Source: Terriglobia bacterium
GTDB lineage: Bacteria; Acidobacteriota; Terriglobia; Terriglobales; Acidobacteriaceae
Assembly (NCBI GenBank): GCA_021323935.1
Contig: JAJPJZ010000074.1
Coordinates: forward strand, 1 to 34,683
DNA length: 34,683 bases
Direction: 5' to 3'
A program made the translations under genes and the position numbers. This document shows, in pieces, positions 26,682 through 34,683 of this stretch. The notes under the pieces are model-generated. The model had not been told where the DNA came from and did not search any database. It saw only the letters and a program-made list of their open reading frames with translations. Positions within the stretch are counted from its first letter, which is position 1. The number at the start of each line of letters is the position of its first letter.

Positions 26682-27974
26682 ATGGCACGCACGGTTGAGA
26701 CATTTCCCGACTGGCTGAGCTGGCGCGGGGTTTCAAAGCTGAACATCCACGCGCAGCACACCCGCATTCTCGGCGGCAGCGTCATTATGCTGGTCGGAAT
26801 CAGCATCGTCAGCGCCTTCAACTTCGGCTACAACGTGGCCATGGCGCGCATGCTGGGGCCGGCCGAGTTCGGCCACGCCAGCGCGGCCGTGACCCTGCTG
26901 ATGCTGGTCTCGGCGATCACGCTGGCCTTCCAGTTGGTCTGCGCCAAGTTTGTGGCGCGCAACACATCCGAAGAGGCGCGTCGCTCGCTCTCGCATTCGC
27001 TGATGAAACGCGCCTGGATCGTCGGCCTGGCGCTGGCCGTGGCCATGGCGCTGGCCAGCGGCGCGGTGGCCCAGTATCTGCGGCTGCCGACGGCTTGGAT
27101 TGTCTTGATCCTGACGTTCGGCGTGGCGTTTTACGTGCCGCTCGGGGTCAAGCGCGGCACGCTGCAGGGCGAATGCGCCTTTCCCAAGCTGGCCGGCAAC
27201 TTCATCCTTGAAGTGCTGGTGAAATTTGGAGGGGCGCTGCTGCTGGTAGGCCTGGGCTTCGGCGTAAAAGGCGCCGTGCTCGCCATCAGCGCTTCCGTCA
27301 TCCTGGCGTACCTGCTTCCGTCTACCGACCAGCGCCTGTTTGCCCGCGATGAACCTTGCGTTCCCGCCAGCTTCCGTGAAGGCATGCAGGCCATCGTGTT
27401 CTTTGTGGGCCAAGTCATCATCAACAACATTGACATTCTGCTGGTGAAGCATTTCTTTGCGCCGGACCTGGCCGGCATGTATGCGGCGGTCGCTCTGGTC
27501 GGCCGTGTCCTGTACTTTGCCTCGTGGTCAGTGGTGAGTGCCATGTTTCCCGTGACGGCAGGGGCAAAGTCAGAGGCTCACAATGCATCTTTAATTATCG
27601 TGCCTTTGTTGCTGGTTTTGACCCTCGCCATCGCGTTCATCCTGCTGATGACGTTCGCCCCGGGCATGATCGTCCATTTCATCTTCGGCTCCGGTTATCG
27701 CGAAGCCGAGCCATTGCTCAGCCTCTATGCGGCAGCCACCGGCCTGTACTCGCTTAGCGTCGTGCTGATGGCGTATGAAATGTCGCGACGCATTGCCAAC
27801 ACCGGCTGGCTGCAGTTGGTGTTCAGCGCGGCCATCGTCGGCGGCATCAGCCTGTTCCATTCCACCCTGCGCGAGGTCATTCTTATTCAGGTGGTGCTTA
27901 TGGTCTTTTTACTGATCGCGGTTTCAGTTCCGTTCTTCCGGCTGAATCCCCTGAACACCGGGGAGGCCGCATGA
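26682..27974 (+). CDS. Oligosaccharide/polysaccharide flippase (Wzx/PST, MOP superfamily)
   Basis: Polytopic (about 12-14 TM); GYNVAMARMLGPAEFGHASAAVTLLMLVSAIT; FVGQVIINNIDILLVKHFFAPDLAGMYAAVALVGRVLYFASWSVVSAMFP. Confidence 0.9.
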   Translation: MARTVETFPDWLSWRGVSKLNIHAQHTRILGGSVIMLVGISIVSAFNFGYNVAMARMLGPAEFGHASAAVTLLMLVSAITLAFQLVCAKFVARNTSEEARRSLSHSLMKRAWIVGLALAVAMALASGAVAQYLRLPTAWIVLILTFGVAFYVPLGVKRGTLQGECAFPKLAGNFILEVLVKFGGALLLVGLGFGVKGAVLAISASVILAYLLPSTDQRLFARDEPCVPASFREGMQAIVFFVGQVIINNIDILLVKHFFAPDLAGMYAAVALVGRVLYFASWSVVSAMFPVTAGAKSEAHNASLIIVPLLLVLTLAIAFILLMTFAPGMIVHFIFGSGYREAEPLLSLYAAATGLYSLSVVLMAYEMSRRIANTGWLQLVFSAAIVGGISLFHSTLREVILIQVVLMVFLLIAVSVPFFRLNPLNTGEAA

Positions 27975-28723
27975 AAAAACTCCGCCGGGTTCCTGAAGCC
28001 GCGGTGATCGCGGAATTCCTGAAGAACGAGTTTTACCAGGCGGAATTCCAGCCGGACCGCGCGGAATTTGAGCGCTTTGTGCTTGAGGCCAACGTCGATG
28101 ACGAGCGCGAAAACGCCATTCGCCGCGCGCTCCTGTTCCGCCGCCGCGGCCATATGTGGCGCGAGCTCCCCGCCGATACCGAGTGGTGGGAAGTGTCGCT
28201 CGACCTCACCGACCTGCACCGCATCCATGTTTTTCCGCGCGCGCACTGGCGCAAGATCGCCGACGGAAGCTTCAAGCTGAACGATATCGTGCGCCGCATC
28301 CGCACCACCAGGTTCCGCGGCCGCACGCAAATGTTTATCAGCAAGATTGAAGCGCTGAGCTATCGCCTGCGCGAAAATCCTGACGACAGCGCGGTGTTGC
28401 TCATCGGCATCGATGAAGAAAGCCCGGTCACCATCCTCGAAGGCAATCACCGGCTCACCGCGGCGTTGATGGCTTCGCCTTCGCTGCTGCAGGCCCGCTT
28501 TCGCGTGTTGTGCGGGTTCTCGCCGCGCATGGGTGAATCGTGCTGGTACCAGACGAACGTGGCGAACCTGTGGCGATATGCGCGCAACCGCTTGCGCAAC
28601 CTGCGTGATCGCGAAGCCGATGTGACCCAGGTGCTGCCCCAATATGCGCGGCAGAACCTGAGCGAAGGCGCCGTAGGCAGCGGCGCTGTGGCAGCCTCGA
28701 AGGCGGTTGCCGAACACGAGTAG
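27971..28723 (+). CDS. ParB/Srx-like fold protein (250 aa)
   Basis: SPVTILEGNHRLTAALMASP matches the conserved G-x-H-R/GxxR box of ParB/Srx-like domains; ATGA overlap with the flippase stop. Confidence 0.6.
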   Translation: MKKLRRVPEAAVIAEFLKNEFYQAEFQPDRAEFERFVLEANVDDERENAIRRALLFRRRGHMWRELPADTEWWEVSLDLTDLHRIHVFPRAHWRKIADGSFKLNDIVRRIRTTRFRGRTQMFISKIEALSYRLRENPDDSAVLLIGIDEESPVTILEGNHRLTAALMASPSLLQARFRVLCGFSPRMGESCWYQTNVANLWRYARNRLRNLRDREADVTQVLPQYARQNLSEGAVGSGAVAASKAVAEHE

Positions 28724-28759
28724 TTCGAGCTGCAGCAGTCCTGCAGCATTGGAGACAGA

Positions 28760-29299
28760 ATGAAGCCGAATTTCCCCTGGAACCTGGCGCAGCGCATTTT
28801 GGCAGCGACGCTGGCCGCAATCCTGTGCGGCGTGCCCGCTGCCGTAGCGCAAGCCGCCCAGCAGCAAACCGCAGCTCCGCAGCAGCAAGGCACGCAAGCG
28901 CCGCCGGCGCAGTCCGACACGCAATCGCGGCCGCAGGTTCAGAAGCAGAACCAGACTCTCGACGTCGATCCGTCCAAGGGCCCGCTGCAGCCGATCACGC
29001 CTTCCGACAATGCAGCCGCCCCGGCGGGGAATGCGCCGCAAACCACGCCGCCCGCCGCGCCGCAGCCGCAGGAGCAGCAGCAAAAAGCCACGCCTGCCCC
29101 GGCGCCGCAGGGCGTCGCCGTCGCCGGCGAAGCCAAGACCAATGGCGGCCCCGCGTCTGAGCCTGCCGGTACCGCGATTGCTCCGGCCAAGCAGCGGCAG
29201 ATGCGTTCATTGTTGATCAAGATTGGCGCAATCGGCGCCGGCGCCGCGGCTTTGGGCGCGATCTACGGGCTGACTCGCAGCACACCGAGCCATCCCTGA
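28760..29299 (+). CDS. Exported Q/P/A-rich hypothetical protein with C-terminal TM
   Basis: Signal-like N-terminus (RILAATLAAILCGVPAAVAQA), low-complexity Q/P/A region, hydrophobic C-terminal GAIGAGAAALGAIYGL. Confidence 0.55.
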   Translation: MKPNFPWNLAQRILAATLAAILCGVPAAVAQAAQQQTAAPQQQGTQAPPAQSDTQSRPQVQKQNQTLDVDPSKGPLQPITPSDNAAAPAGNAPQTTPPAAPQPQEQQQKATPAPAPQGVAVAGEAKTNGGPASEPAGTAIAPAKQRQMRSLLIKIGAIGAGAAALGAIYGLTRSTPSHP

Positions 29300-29383
29300 A
29301 GCGCAAAAAATCTGCGGCCGCTCGGCTGCCTCGTCCGCCTGCTTTGCCCGGGCGTGCTGCTTTTGAAATTGGTGAAGTGCACC

Positions 29384-30079
29384 ATGAAAAATTTCCGTTC
29401 TCCACTGCTGATCAGCTTTTCCGGCCTTGATGGCGCCGGGAAAAGCACGCAAATCGATAATCTGCGCGAGACCCTGGCCGCCGCCGGGTTGAAGACCCAC
29501 CTGCTGTCATTCTGGGACAACGTGGTGGTGCTCTCGCGCTATCGCGAAGGCTTTGTGCACAAGGTTTACGGAAGCGAACGCGGGATCGGCGCTCCCGGCA
29601 AGCCGGTGAACCGGCGCGACAAGAACGTTCGCCGCTGGTACCTTACGCTCTCACGCCACGCGCTGTATCTGCTCGATGCCGTGCACCTGCGCATCGTGGT
29701 GTCGCGCGCATTGCTCTCGAAAAGCGACGTCGTCATCTTCGACCGCTACTTGTATGACGAACTGGCCAACCTGCCCTTGCACAATGCCGCCTCGCGCGCA
29801 TTCATAAAGGCCATGGCCCGCCTGGTTCCGCAGCCCGACGTCGCCTTTATCCTTGACGCCGATCCGGAGGCCGCGGTGGCGCGCAAGCCTGAATATCCGC
29901 TGGACTTCATGCGCAAGTGCCGGCAGTCTTACCACGCGCTGGCGTCGCTGCTCGGCACGTTCACGGTCATTCCGCCGCTGCCCTTGAACGAGGCCAAATC
30001 CAGGGTGGTGGAGCACGCCATGGCGGCGCTGCAGACTCGTGAACTGAACCAGCAGGTGCTGACCGCCCCGGCTGCATAG
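29384..30079 (+). CDS. Thymidylate kinase-like P-loop kinase
   Basis: LISFSGLDGAGKSTQIDNLRETLAAAGL; VVIFDRYLYDELANL; LDADPEAAVARKPEYPLDFMRKCRQSYHALAS. ATG at 29384 preferred over the track start. Confidence 0.75.
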   Translation: MKNFRSPLLISFSGLDGAGKSTQIDNLRETLAAAGLKTHLLSFWDNVVVLSRYREGFVHKVYGSERGIGAPGKPVNRRDKNVRRWYLTLSRHALYLLDAVHLRIVVSRALLSKSDVVIFDRYLYDELANLPLHNAASRAFIKAMARLVPQPDVAFILDADPEAAVARKPEYPLDFMRKCRQSYHALASLLGTFTVIPPLPLNEAKSRVVEHAMAALQTRELNQQVLTAPAA

Positions 30080-30159
30080 GCGCAGTTTTCCGCAAAATCA
30101 ACGGTTGGGCAGCATGGCCGATCCGGTGTACCATAGCGGCTCCCCCGCTAAGGCCTGGC

Positions 30160-31251
30160 ATGAAGGATTTTTTTGTTCGCGACGCGGCGCAGTTCGAGAA
30201 CAAGGTTATAACTACTTCGTTCGTAGTGGCTTCCAAGCAGGTCCGCCCGCGCAAGACGGGCGAACTCTATCTCCAGCTCACCTTTGCCGACCGTACCGGC
30301 CACCTCGAAGCCAAGATGTGGGACAACGTGGCTGAGCACATCGACCGCTTCGAGCAGGACGATTTCGTCAAAGTCAAAGGGTTGCTGAACCGGTTTAACG
30401 GCAAGTTCCAGTTCACCGTGCACAAGCTGCGGCGGCTGGAAGATGCCGAAGTGGAATTTGCCGACTACCTGCCGAAGACCGAAAAAAACGTGGATGAGCT
30501 GTGGGCGTGGCTCGCCTCGCGCGTGGCGACGCTTGAAAATCCCTACCTGAAAGCGCTGCTCGAAGCCTTCATGGCCGATCCGGCGGTCGCCTCCGCCTAT
30601 CGCACTGCACCCGCCGCCAAGACGCTGCACCATGCCGTCATCGGCGGCCTGCTCGATCACGTCTGCTCGCTCATTCGCCTTTGTGAACTGGCAGCGCAGA
30701 ATTATCCCAACATCAATCGTGACCTGCTGCTGGCGGGCGCATTTCTGCACGATATCGGCAAAATCCACGAACTCAGCTACAACCGCGCCATCCAGTACAC
30801 CACGGAAGGCCAGCTCCTTGGCCACATGATCATTGAGCTGGAAATGCTGCACGCAAAAATCGCGCAGCTCCCGGGCTTTCCTGCCGAGCTCAAGCTGCTG
30901 CTCGAGCACTTGATCATCAGCCATCACGGCCACTACGAATTCGGTTCGCCCAAGCTGCCCATGTTTCCTGAGGCGCTGATGCTGCACTACCTTGACGATC
31001 TGGATTCAAAAATGGAGAGCATGCGCGCCCAGCTCGAACGCGAAGCTCCCAACCCCGATGACTGGGCCGGCTACAACAGTTCACTCGGCCGCCCGCTGCT
31101 CAATTCGCGCAGGCTCATCGACCGCATCATGGCTGATCTTGCAACAACTTCTTCGCCGCAACCTGAAACTGCCGAGGCCGGCGCGCCTGAGCCGCAGGCC
31201 GAGCGTGAAGCTTCGCAAATTGAGCTCGCCGTAGGCGCGGGTTCAGAGTAA
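30160..31251 (+). CDS. 3'-5' exoribonuclease YhaM-family protein (OB-fold + HD domain)
   Basis: OB-like YLQLTFADRTGHLEAKMWDNV...VKVKGLLNRFNGKFQFTVHKLRRL; HD motifs HHAVIGGLLDHVCSLIRLC, AGAFLHDIGKIHELSY, HLIISHHGHYEFGSPKLPMFPEALMLHYLDDLDSKM. Confidence 0.88.
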   Translation: MKDFFVRDAAQFENKVITTSFVVASKQVRPRKTGELYLQLTFADRTGHLEAKMWDNVAEHIDRFEQDDFVKVKGLLNRFNGKFQFTVHKLRRLEDAEVEFADYLPKTEKNVDELWAWLASRVATLENPYLKALLEAFMADPAVASAYRTAPAAKTLHHAVIGGLLDHVCSLIRLCELAAQNYPNINRDLLLAGAFLHDIGKIHELSYNRAIQYTTEGQLLGHMIIELEMLHAKIAQLPGFPAELKLLLEHLIISHHGHYEFGSPKLPMFPEALMLHYLDDLDSKMESMRAQLEREAPNPDDWAGYNSSLGRPLLNSRRLIDRIMADLATTSSPQPETAEAGAPEPQAEREASQIELAVGAGSE

Positions 31252-31321
31252 GGGTTCGCCTCGCCTGCGTGCTTGCTGCAGCCGTTTGTGATTGAATAGG
31301 CACGACCCTCCAGGAGGCGAT

Positions 31322-31903
31322 ATGCGTAAGCTGTTGTTCGTGGTGTTGTGCTGTTCTTGGTTTGCCATAGCACAGAGCGAAGGCGGCGGAAATCCCGTGA
31401 CCGGAACCGCGAAGAACATCTTTCAGCGGCAGCAGAAGACCCTGATCGCGGCCGCCGAGCAGATGCCCGGCGAAAAATACGACTACAAGCCGACCGCGCA
31501 GCAGAATTCCTTCGGCCAGACGGTCGCCCACGTCATCGGCTCCAATTACGTCATCTGCTCCAAGTTCAACGACAGCACCGCTCCGGCGATGGATACGCTG
31601 CCCAAAGCCACCGACCCAAAGGACAAGCTGGTGGCGGCGCTGAAGCAATCGGTCGATTTCTGCAACAGCGCGCTTGATTCGCTCACCGACAGCAAGCTGG
31701 GCGACCAGGTAACGCTGTTCCGTGGGATGAAAGTTCCGCGCGCTTACGCGCTGTTCGCGCTGACCGACGATTTTGCCGATCACTACGCAGCCATGGCGAT
31801 GTATATGCGGCTGAACGGAATCCTGCCGCCCTCGGCCCAGCCGCGGCCGGCGCAGGGCCAGGGCGGCGCGAGCCCGCAGGGCAGCCCCAAGCCGCCACGG
31901 TAG
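31322..31903 (+). CDS. DinB-family protein with signal peptide
   Basis: MRKLLFVVLCCSWFAIAQS; EQMPGEKYDYKPTAQQNSFGQTVAHVIGSNYVICSKF...DDFADHYAAMAMYMRLNGILPPS typical of DinB-like proteins. Confidence 0.8.
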   Translation: MRKLLFVVLCCSWFAIAQSEGGGNPVTGTAKNIFQRQQKTLIAAAEQMPGEKYDYKPTAQQNSFGQTVAHVIGSNYVICSKFNDSTAPAMDTLPKATDPKDKLVAALKQSVDFCNSALDSLTDSKLGDQVTLFRGMKVPRAYALFALTDDFADHYAAMAMYMRLNGILPPSAQPRPAQGQGGASPQGSPKPPR

Positions 31904-32009
31904 CGGCGCCGTCCGCTGCCCCTCAAGTTCCACTCAGCGCGAGTTTTACGCCACTCACGGCGAGGCCGTCGGCTGCCCCCGCCGGCCTGTGATTTAATTG
32001 ATACAGGCA

Positions 32010-33047
32010 ATGAGAGCGACCGCCAGAACTCACTTCCGCCGCAGCATAAAGGCCATGCATCGCAGGCTGCGCGAGGCGAAAATCGTAGCGTGGGGGTTGC
32101 TTTCTACCCGGCATCCGCTGCAGGCGCACATCATTCCCATGCGCCGCTGTAACCTGGCCTGCACCTACTGCAACGAGTTCGATGACTTTTCAAAGCCGGT
32201 GCCGCTGCTGGAGATGAAGCGCCGGCTCAATCGCCTGGGCGCGCTGGGGACCACGTTCATTACGATCTCGGGCGGCGAGCCGCTGCTGCATCCCGACCTT
32301 GACGAGATCATCCGCCACATCCGCAAGCTGGGCATGCTGGCCGGCATGATCACCAACGGGTATTTGCTGACCGCCGAGCGCATCCAGCGGCTGAATGACG
32401 CCGGGCTCGAACACCTGCAGATTTCCATCGACAACGTGGTGCCTGATGAAGTTTCGAAAAAGAGCCTCAAGGTCCTGGACAAGAAGCTGCAGTTGCTCGC
32501 CCAATACGCCGAGTTCCACGTGAACATCAATTCGGTGGTGGGCGGCGGCGTCAAGAACCCGTGGGACGCCTACACGGTGGCGAAGCGGGCCATCGACCTT
32601 GGGTTCAGCTCGACGGTCGGCATCATTCACGATTCCGATGGCCAGGTGCAGCCGCTCAGCGCCGAGGAGTACGAGGTTTACTGCGCGACCAAGGACCTGA
32701 GCAAGGCCAGCTACGCCCGGCTGAACCGCTTCCAGGACAACATTGCGCTGGGCAAAGCCAACACCTGGCGCTGCCGCGCCGGCTCGCGCTACCTCTACGT
32801 TTGTGAGGACGGCCTGGTGCATTACTGCTCGCAGCAGCGCGGCTACCCGGGCGTGCCGCTGGAGCAGTACACGCGCGACGACGTTCGCCGCGAGTTCTAC
32901 ACTGAAAAGCCGTGCGCCCCGCATTGCACGATTTCGTGCGTACACCAGACGTCGCTGATTGATTTCTTCCGCGGCCGCCAGCGCCCCGCCAATTCGTTTC
33001 CCACTCCAACGGCCAGCCGCCACGACCAGCTCGTTCACATCGAGTAA
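32010..33047 (+). CDS. Radical SAM protein with SPASM-like C-terminal cysteines
   Basis: [13 protein letters not shown] (CxxxCxxC), [22 protein letters not shown]-terminal WRCRAG, VCEDG, HYCSQQ and [14 protein letters not shown] cysteines. ATG at 32010 chosen over TTG 31998. Confidence 0.88.
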   Translation: MRATARTHFRRSIKAMHRRLREAKIVAWGLLSTRHPLQAHIIPMRRCNLACTYCNEFDDFSKPVPLLEMKRRLNRLGALGTTFITISGGEPLLHPDLDEIIRHIRKLGMLAGMITNGYLLTAERIQRLNDAGLEHLQISIDNVVPDEVSKKSLKVLDKKLQLLAQYAEFHVNINSVVGGGVKNPWDAYTVAKRAIDLGFSSTVGIIHDSDGQVQPLSAEEYEVYCATKDLSKASYARLNRFQDNIALGKANTWRCRAGSRYLYVCEDGLVHYCSQQRGYPGVPLEQYTRDDVRREFYTEKPCAPHCTISCVHQTSLIDFFRGRQRPANSFPTPTASRHDQLVHIE

Positions 33048-33089
33048 AGTTCAGCGGGTCGCACCGGCGCAGATCATTCGGCGCACGCG

Positions 33090-34535
33090 TTACCTGATTC
33101 CCACCAGACCCTGCACCGACTGAATCAATTTTTGCGAATCGTAGCCGATGCCATTTTTGAACACGATTTCAACCTTTTCGATATCGCTGATGTCGTGCGA
33201 GGGGTCGCCCTTGATGACGACCAGGTCTGCCTGCTTGCCGGCTGCGATTGAACCGATGCGGTCCTGCTCACCGAGATATTGCGCGCCGTTGAGCGTGGCG
33301 ATTCGGATGGCTTCGAGCGGAGTAAAGCCGGCTTCCACCAGCAGCTCGACTTCGCGTTGGTCGCCGTAGCCGGCGAGCACGCCGCCATTTCCGGTTGGAT
33401 CCGGGCCGGCAAGCAGCAGTCCGCCGGCTTTGGCGAATGCGAACTCAAATTGCATTTCCTTTTTCAGCATTTCGCCGGAAGGCGAATCGGGCGGAATGCG
33501 CGCGCGGGCGCCCAAATAGGCAGCCTGCGCCTGCGGTGTCATGGCAGCGAGCACCCGCGACGATTCCAGCGGCCTGCGCGGAGCGCCGGCGGATGCGTTT
33601 GGAACTGACGCCTCGAATACCGGCAGGGTTGAGGTCACGGCCACGTGCTTTTCAACCAGCGTGCGAATGGTCTGCTGAATTTCAGGGCCGTTCACATCCA
33701 TCTTCAACAACGTTGCCGCGGTGCCGCCGGCCGGGCAGATGTCGGGCTGCTTGCCCGGCACGAACTCGGTGTCAACGATGAGGCCGTGCTCCAGATCGTC
33801 AATGCCGAGCTCGGCGGCCTCGCGGAACCCGATGGAGCAAAGATGGCCCGTGATCTTGAGGTTGTGCGCGTGGGCCACGGCCACCGCGGCCGCAAGTTCG
33901 GCGCGTGTAATGTTCATGTATGCCTTAAACGACGTAGCGCCCTCGGCAATCCAGAACTCGGCGGTTCGCGTCGCGTCGTTTGCGTCGGTCAGCGTGTGCA
34001 TCACCGGCGTAAACGAACCCGGCCCCTCGAAGTAGGGCGCCGTAATGTGCATCCTCGGCCCGGGGATGGCGCCTGCATCGATGAGCCGTTTGAGTTCGAG
34101 GTCTTCATACGGCATCACGCTGCCGGTGGTGCGAAGGCTGGTGACGCCTGCGGCCAGGTACAGGCGCGGAAAACTGAAGCCCATATTGCTGTAGAGCGGC
34201 GGCTGGCCTCCCACGGGATAGAACATGTGGTCGTGCATTCCGACCAGGCCGGGAATCACGGTGTAGCCGCCCAGTTCCAGCACCTTGGCGCTTCCGGGTT
34301 GCCGTGTGGCATCGCCAGCCGATGCGGGCGCGATCTCCAGGATTTTGCCTCCGCTGATCGTGATCCGCTGATGCTCGCGCGCGGGCGCACCGGTGCCGTC
34401 AATGATGCGAACGTCGTTCAGCACGATGGTTTGTGCGTCGACCGTGACAAAGGGCGCCACCTGCGAGGGCCGTCCCTGGGCAGGCGCCGCGACGGCCAGT
34501 GCGCAAACCGAAAACAGAATGCTGCTGAGTCTCAT
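33090..34535 (-). CDS. Amidohydrolase family protein (exported)
   Basis: Signal peptide MRLSSILFSVCALAVAAPAQG; VIPGLVGMHDHMFYP, ITGHLCSIGFREAAELGIDDLEHG, LAGPDPTGNGG, LGEQDRIGSIAAGKQADLVVIKGDP. Confidence 0.9.
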   Translation of the reverse strand: MRLSSILFSVCALAVAAPAQGRPSQVAPFVTVDAQTIVLNDVRIIDGTGAPAREHQRITISGGKILEIAPASAGDATRQPGSAKVLELGGYTVIPGLVGMHDHMFYPVGGQPPLYSNMGFSFPRLYLAAGVTSLRTTGSVMPYEDLELKRLIDAGAIPGPRMHITAPYFEGPGSFTPVMHTLTDANDATRTAEFWIAEGATSFKAYMNITRAELAAAVAVAHAHNLKITGHLCSIGFREAAELGIDDLEHGLIVDTEFVPGKQPDICPAGGTAATLLKMDVNGPEIQQTIRTLVEKHVAVTSTLPVFEASVPNASAGAPRRPLESSRVLAAMTPQAQAAYLGARARIPPDSPSGEMLKKEMQFEFAFAKAGGLLLAGPDPTGNGGVLAGYGDQREVELLVEAGFTPLEAIRIATLNGAQYLGEQDRIGSIAAGKQADLVVIKGDPSHDISDIEKVEIVFKNGIGYDSQKLIQSVQGLVGIR

Positions 34536-34683
34536 GCCGCACACAATAGCAGATGCGGTTTCCCAGTGCGTCGCCCCGACCGCCGCTCAACACCGTCCAC
34601 CACGCGCCCGCAATTCGCGAAGCACGCAAATGCGGGCTGCCCAAGCGATTACTCCGGCTCAGGGTGTGGCTGTGCATCAACCA

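Noticed and set aside
27887-29083. 398-aa minus-strand Arg/Leu-rich ORF
   Set aside because: Antisense to the ParB/Srx-like and Q/P-rich genes; composition reflects reverse complement of low-complexity sequence.

Overview
The window is a GC-rich, gene-dense bacterial chromosomal segment. Its gene content (Oar-like CarboxypepD_reg/TonB-type receptor, many short MATNP-type and FxLYD-like anchored proteins) looks acidobacterial, but that assignment is inference. Left to right: 5' part of ligA (-), a YegS/DAGK-type lipid kinase, a DUF457-type membrane hydrolase, small membrane-anchored proteins, an STN-domain protein, uvrA, a CPBP protease, pyrE, dtd (-), selD, an Oar/TonB-like receptor, a five-gene overlapping minus-strand operon of mostly uncharacterised envelope proteins, and a plus-strand exopolysaccharide-type locus. 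That locus holds a TPR/outer-membrane barrel protein, a GT4, a degenerate nucleotidyltransferase with left-handed beta-helix repeats, a STAS protein, a Wzx/PST flippase, a ParB/Srx-like protein and a TMK-like kinase. It is followed by a YhaM-type HD protein, a DinB protein, a radical SAM/SPASM-like protein and an amidohydrolase (-). The strongest observation is that selD is encoded with an in-frame UGA exactly at the catalytic Cys17 position, followed by a plausible bacterial SECIS hairpin. SelD therefore looks like a selenoprotein whose N-terminus is missed by the supplied ORF track. Three small membrane-protein ORFs (51-59 aa), absent from the track, were also found by reading the sequence. 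No tRNA, rRNA, CRISPR array or mobile element was recognised.
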